NCBI GenBank assembly: GCA_024195265.1 | Contig: JAJLRJ010000004.1 | Coordinates: 41,058,988 to 41,122,987 of the forward strand | Source of the DNA: Dendrophyllia cribrosa | Lineage: Eukaryota; Cnidaria; Anthozoa; Scleractinia; Dendrophylliidae | Length of the DNA: 64,000 nt | Direction: 5' to 3' | Shown: positions 63,329 to 64,000 of the stretch, piece after piece | How the letters are laid out: every line of letters begins with the position of its first letter | Numbering within the stretch: position 1 is the first letter of the stretch | Made by a program: the position numbers and the translations under genes | The notes under the pieces: model-generated | The model's input: only the letters and a program-made list of their open reading frames with translations | Database searches by the model: none | What the model was told of the DNA's origin: nothing

Positions 63329-63371
63329 TTTTAATGTGGTTAATGACAAAATAAATGAATGAATGAATGAA
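63131..63371 (+). mobile_element. Retroelement 3' tail with ATT and AATG microsatellites, copy 2
   Basis: Second copy of the tail at 8470-8737, with the same order of blocks and a longer ATT run (63289-63320) before the terminal AATG units. Confidence 0.65.
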
Positions 63372-64000
63372 AGTGGGGTTCAACTGTATTTAGAGAGCAC
63401 ACAAGGATAAGATGCGACATTTTTATTATTAGCATTCTCGAGTTCTGACATCATGCTTTCTGTGCTTTTCTGATTTGCTCGAATTGTTTCTAGATGGGCT
63501 GTTTTCTTTCCTGTACATTTGTAATTGATGTCTTCTTGTGCCTCGTTCTTATATTAGGGCGATTTACATCATTTGTTTCATTGCTAGTATTCGCTCTTCT
63601 TTGTTTTTCTCAACTGTCTCTCATTAGTCTGATTTGAATTAAAGTTCCGATACTAAAATTTGATGGTCGCTCCTCAGTAGTTTCTCGGTTCTGCATGTTT
63701 TCTTATAACTCCGATTTCCTTCTTAAACTTTTCACGTCAGGTCTCATTAGTGACGTTATGACGTAACGTCTTTGGACAAGTCTTTTCGACCCGGTGAGCT
63801 TCATGTTTTCTGAATGAAATAGTGGCATAAACGAAACAGTCGCCAGTGACAAAATTACCAATGTTGGAATTATAAATATCAAGCTACACGTAGATATAAA
63901 AGCGAAGCGATCGAATCGAACGAAAATCACAGCCTTATAACTTGAATAAGACAAACTTCAATTCTCTACAAGTTGAATAGCTTTCTTTTTAGACAACTCT

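Larger units (their letters stand above)
62242..64000. other. DDX18 3' flank and gene-free right end
   Basis: AATAAA at 62561-62566 is a candidate polyadenylation signal for DDX18. A retroelement tail follows at 63131-63371. The minus-strand frame 63703-63954 has a hydrophobic stretch but no ATG before it and no splice context, so it is not called. Nothing else is recognised. Confidence 0.55.

Noticed and set aside
63703..63954. Minus-strand frame with a hydrophobic segment as a membrane-protein exon
   Set aside because: No ATG precedes the hydrophobic part, no neighbouring exon fits, and no family is recognised.

Overview
The window is eukaryotic: genes are split into short exons with GT/AG borders, intergenic DNA is AT-rich, and small inverted-repeat transposons, SINEs and retroelement tails are everywhere. 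The gene set points to an anthozoan cnidarian, most likely a stony coral or relative. The strongest clue is a gene with the collagen / double Ig / fibrinogen layout of cnidarian ficolin-like proteins. Penelope-like elements and a high density of the word TACATGTA fit but do not prove it. I cannot name the species.

Layout, left to right. (1) 63-4917, minus: N-terminal half of a USP16/USP45-type deubiquitinase, running off the left edge. (2) 5230-12815, plus: a divergent neighbour with start codons 312 bp apart; five exons, 215 codons, a signal peptide and a YccV/HspQ-like domain. (3) 13209-15108: a short head-to-head pair of Penelope-like retroelement fragments. (4) 15.1-20.1 kb: gene-free, several transposon families. 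(5) 20155-27006, minus: complete four-exon cnidarian ficolin-like gene (667 aa, type II membrane protein with a furin-like site). (6) 29921-32484, plus: three-exon gene for a 241-aa conserved protein with an NLS-like stretch. (7) 32.5-36.7 kb: repeats. (8) 36818-37639, plus: an intronless gene for a 273-aa disordered protein with a TATA box. (9) 37.6-42.1 kb: dense repeats, including TIR elements with a tRNA-like core. (10) 42109-62241, plus: complete 15-exon DDX18 RNA helicase gene (607 aa); its 7-kb intron 10 holds a 4.3-kb Penelope palindrome. (11) 62.2-64 kb: retroelement tail, no gene seen.

The five protein genes are unrelated housekeeping and surface-protein genes and do not form a pathway. 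What stands out is the architecture of the mobile DNA: two independent Penelope insertions with the same head-to-head topology and the same outer ends, each with its own long target duplication; tRNA-like cores inside TIR elements; a pair of inverted TIR elements bounding a 0.7-kb segment inside a third element; and TTAA-flanked elements carrying internal minisatellites. All exon chains were built by hand from splice signals, reading phase and remembered family sequences; no alignment or transcript evidence was available.
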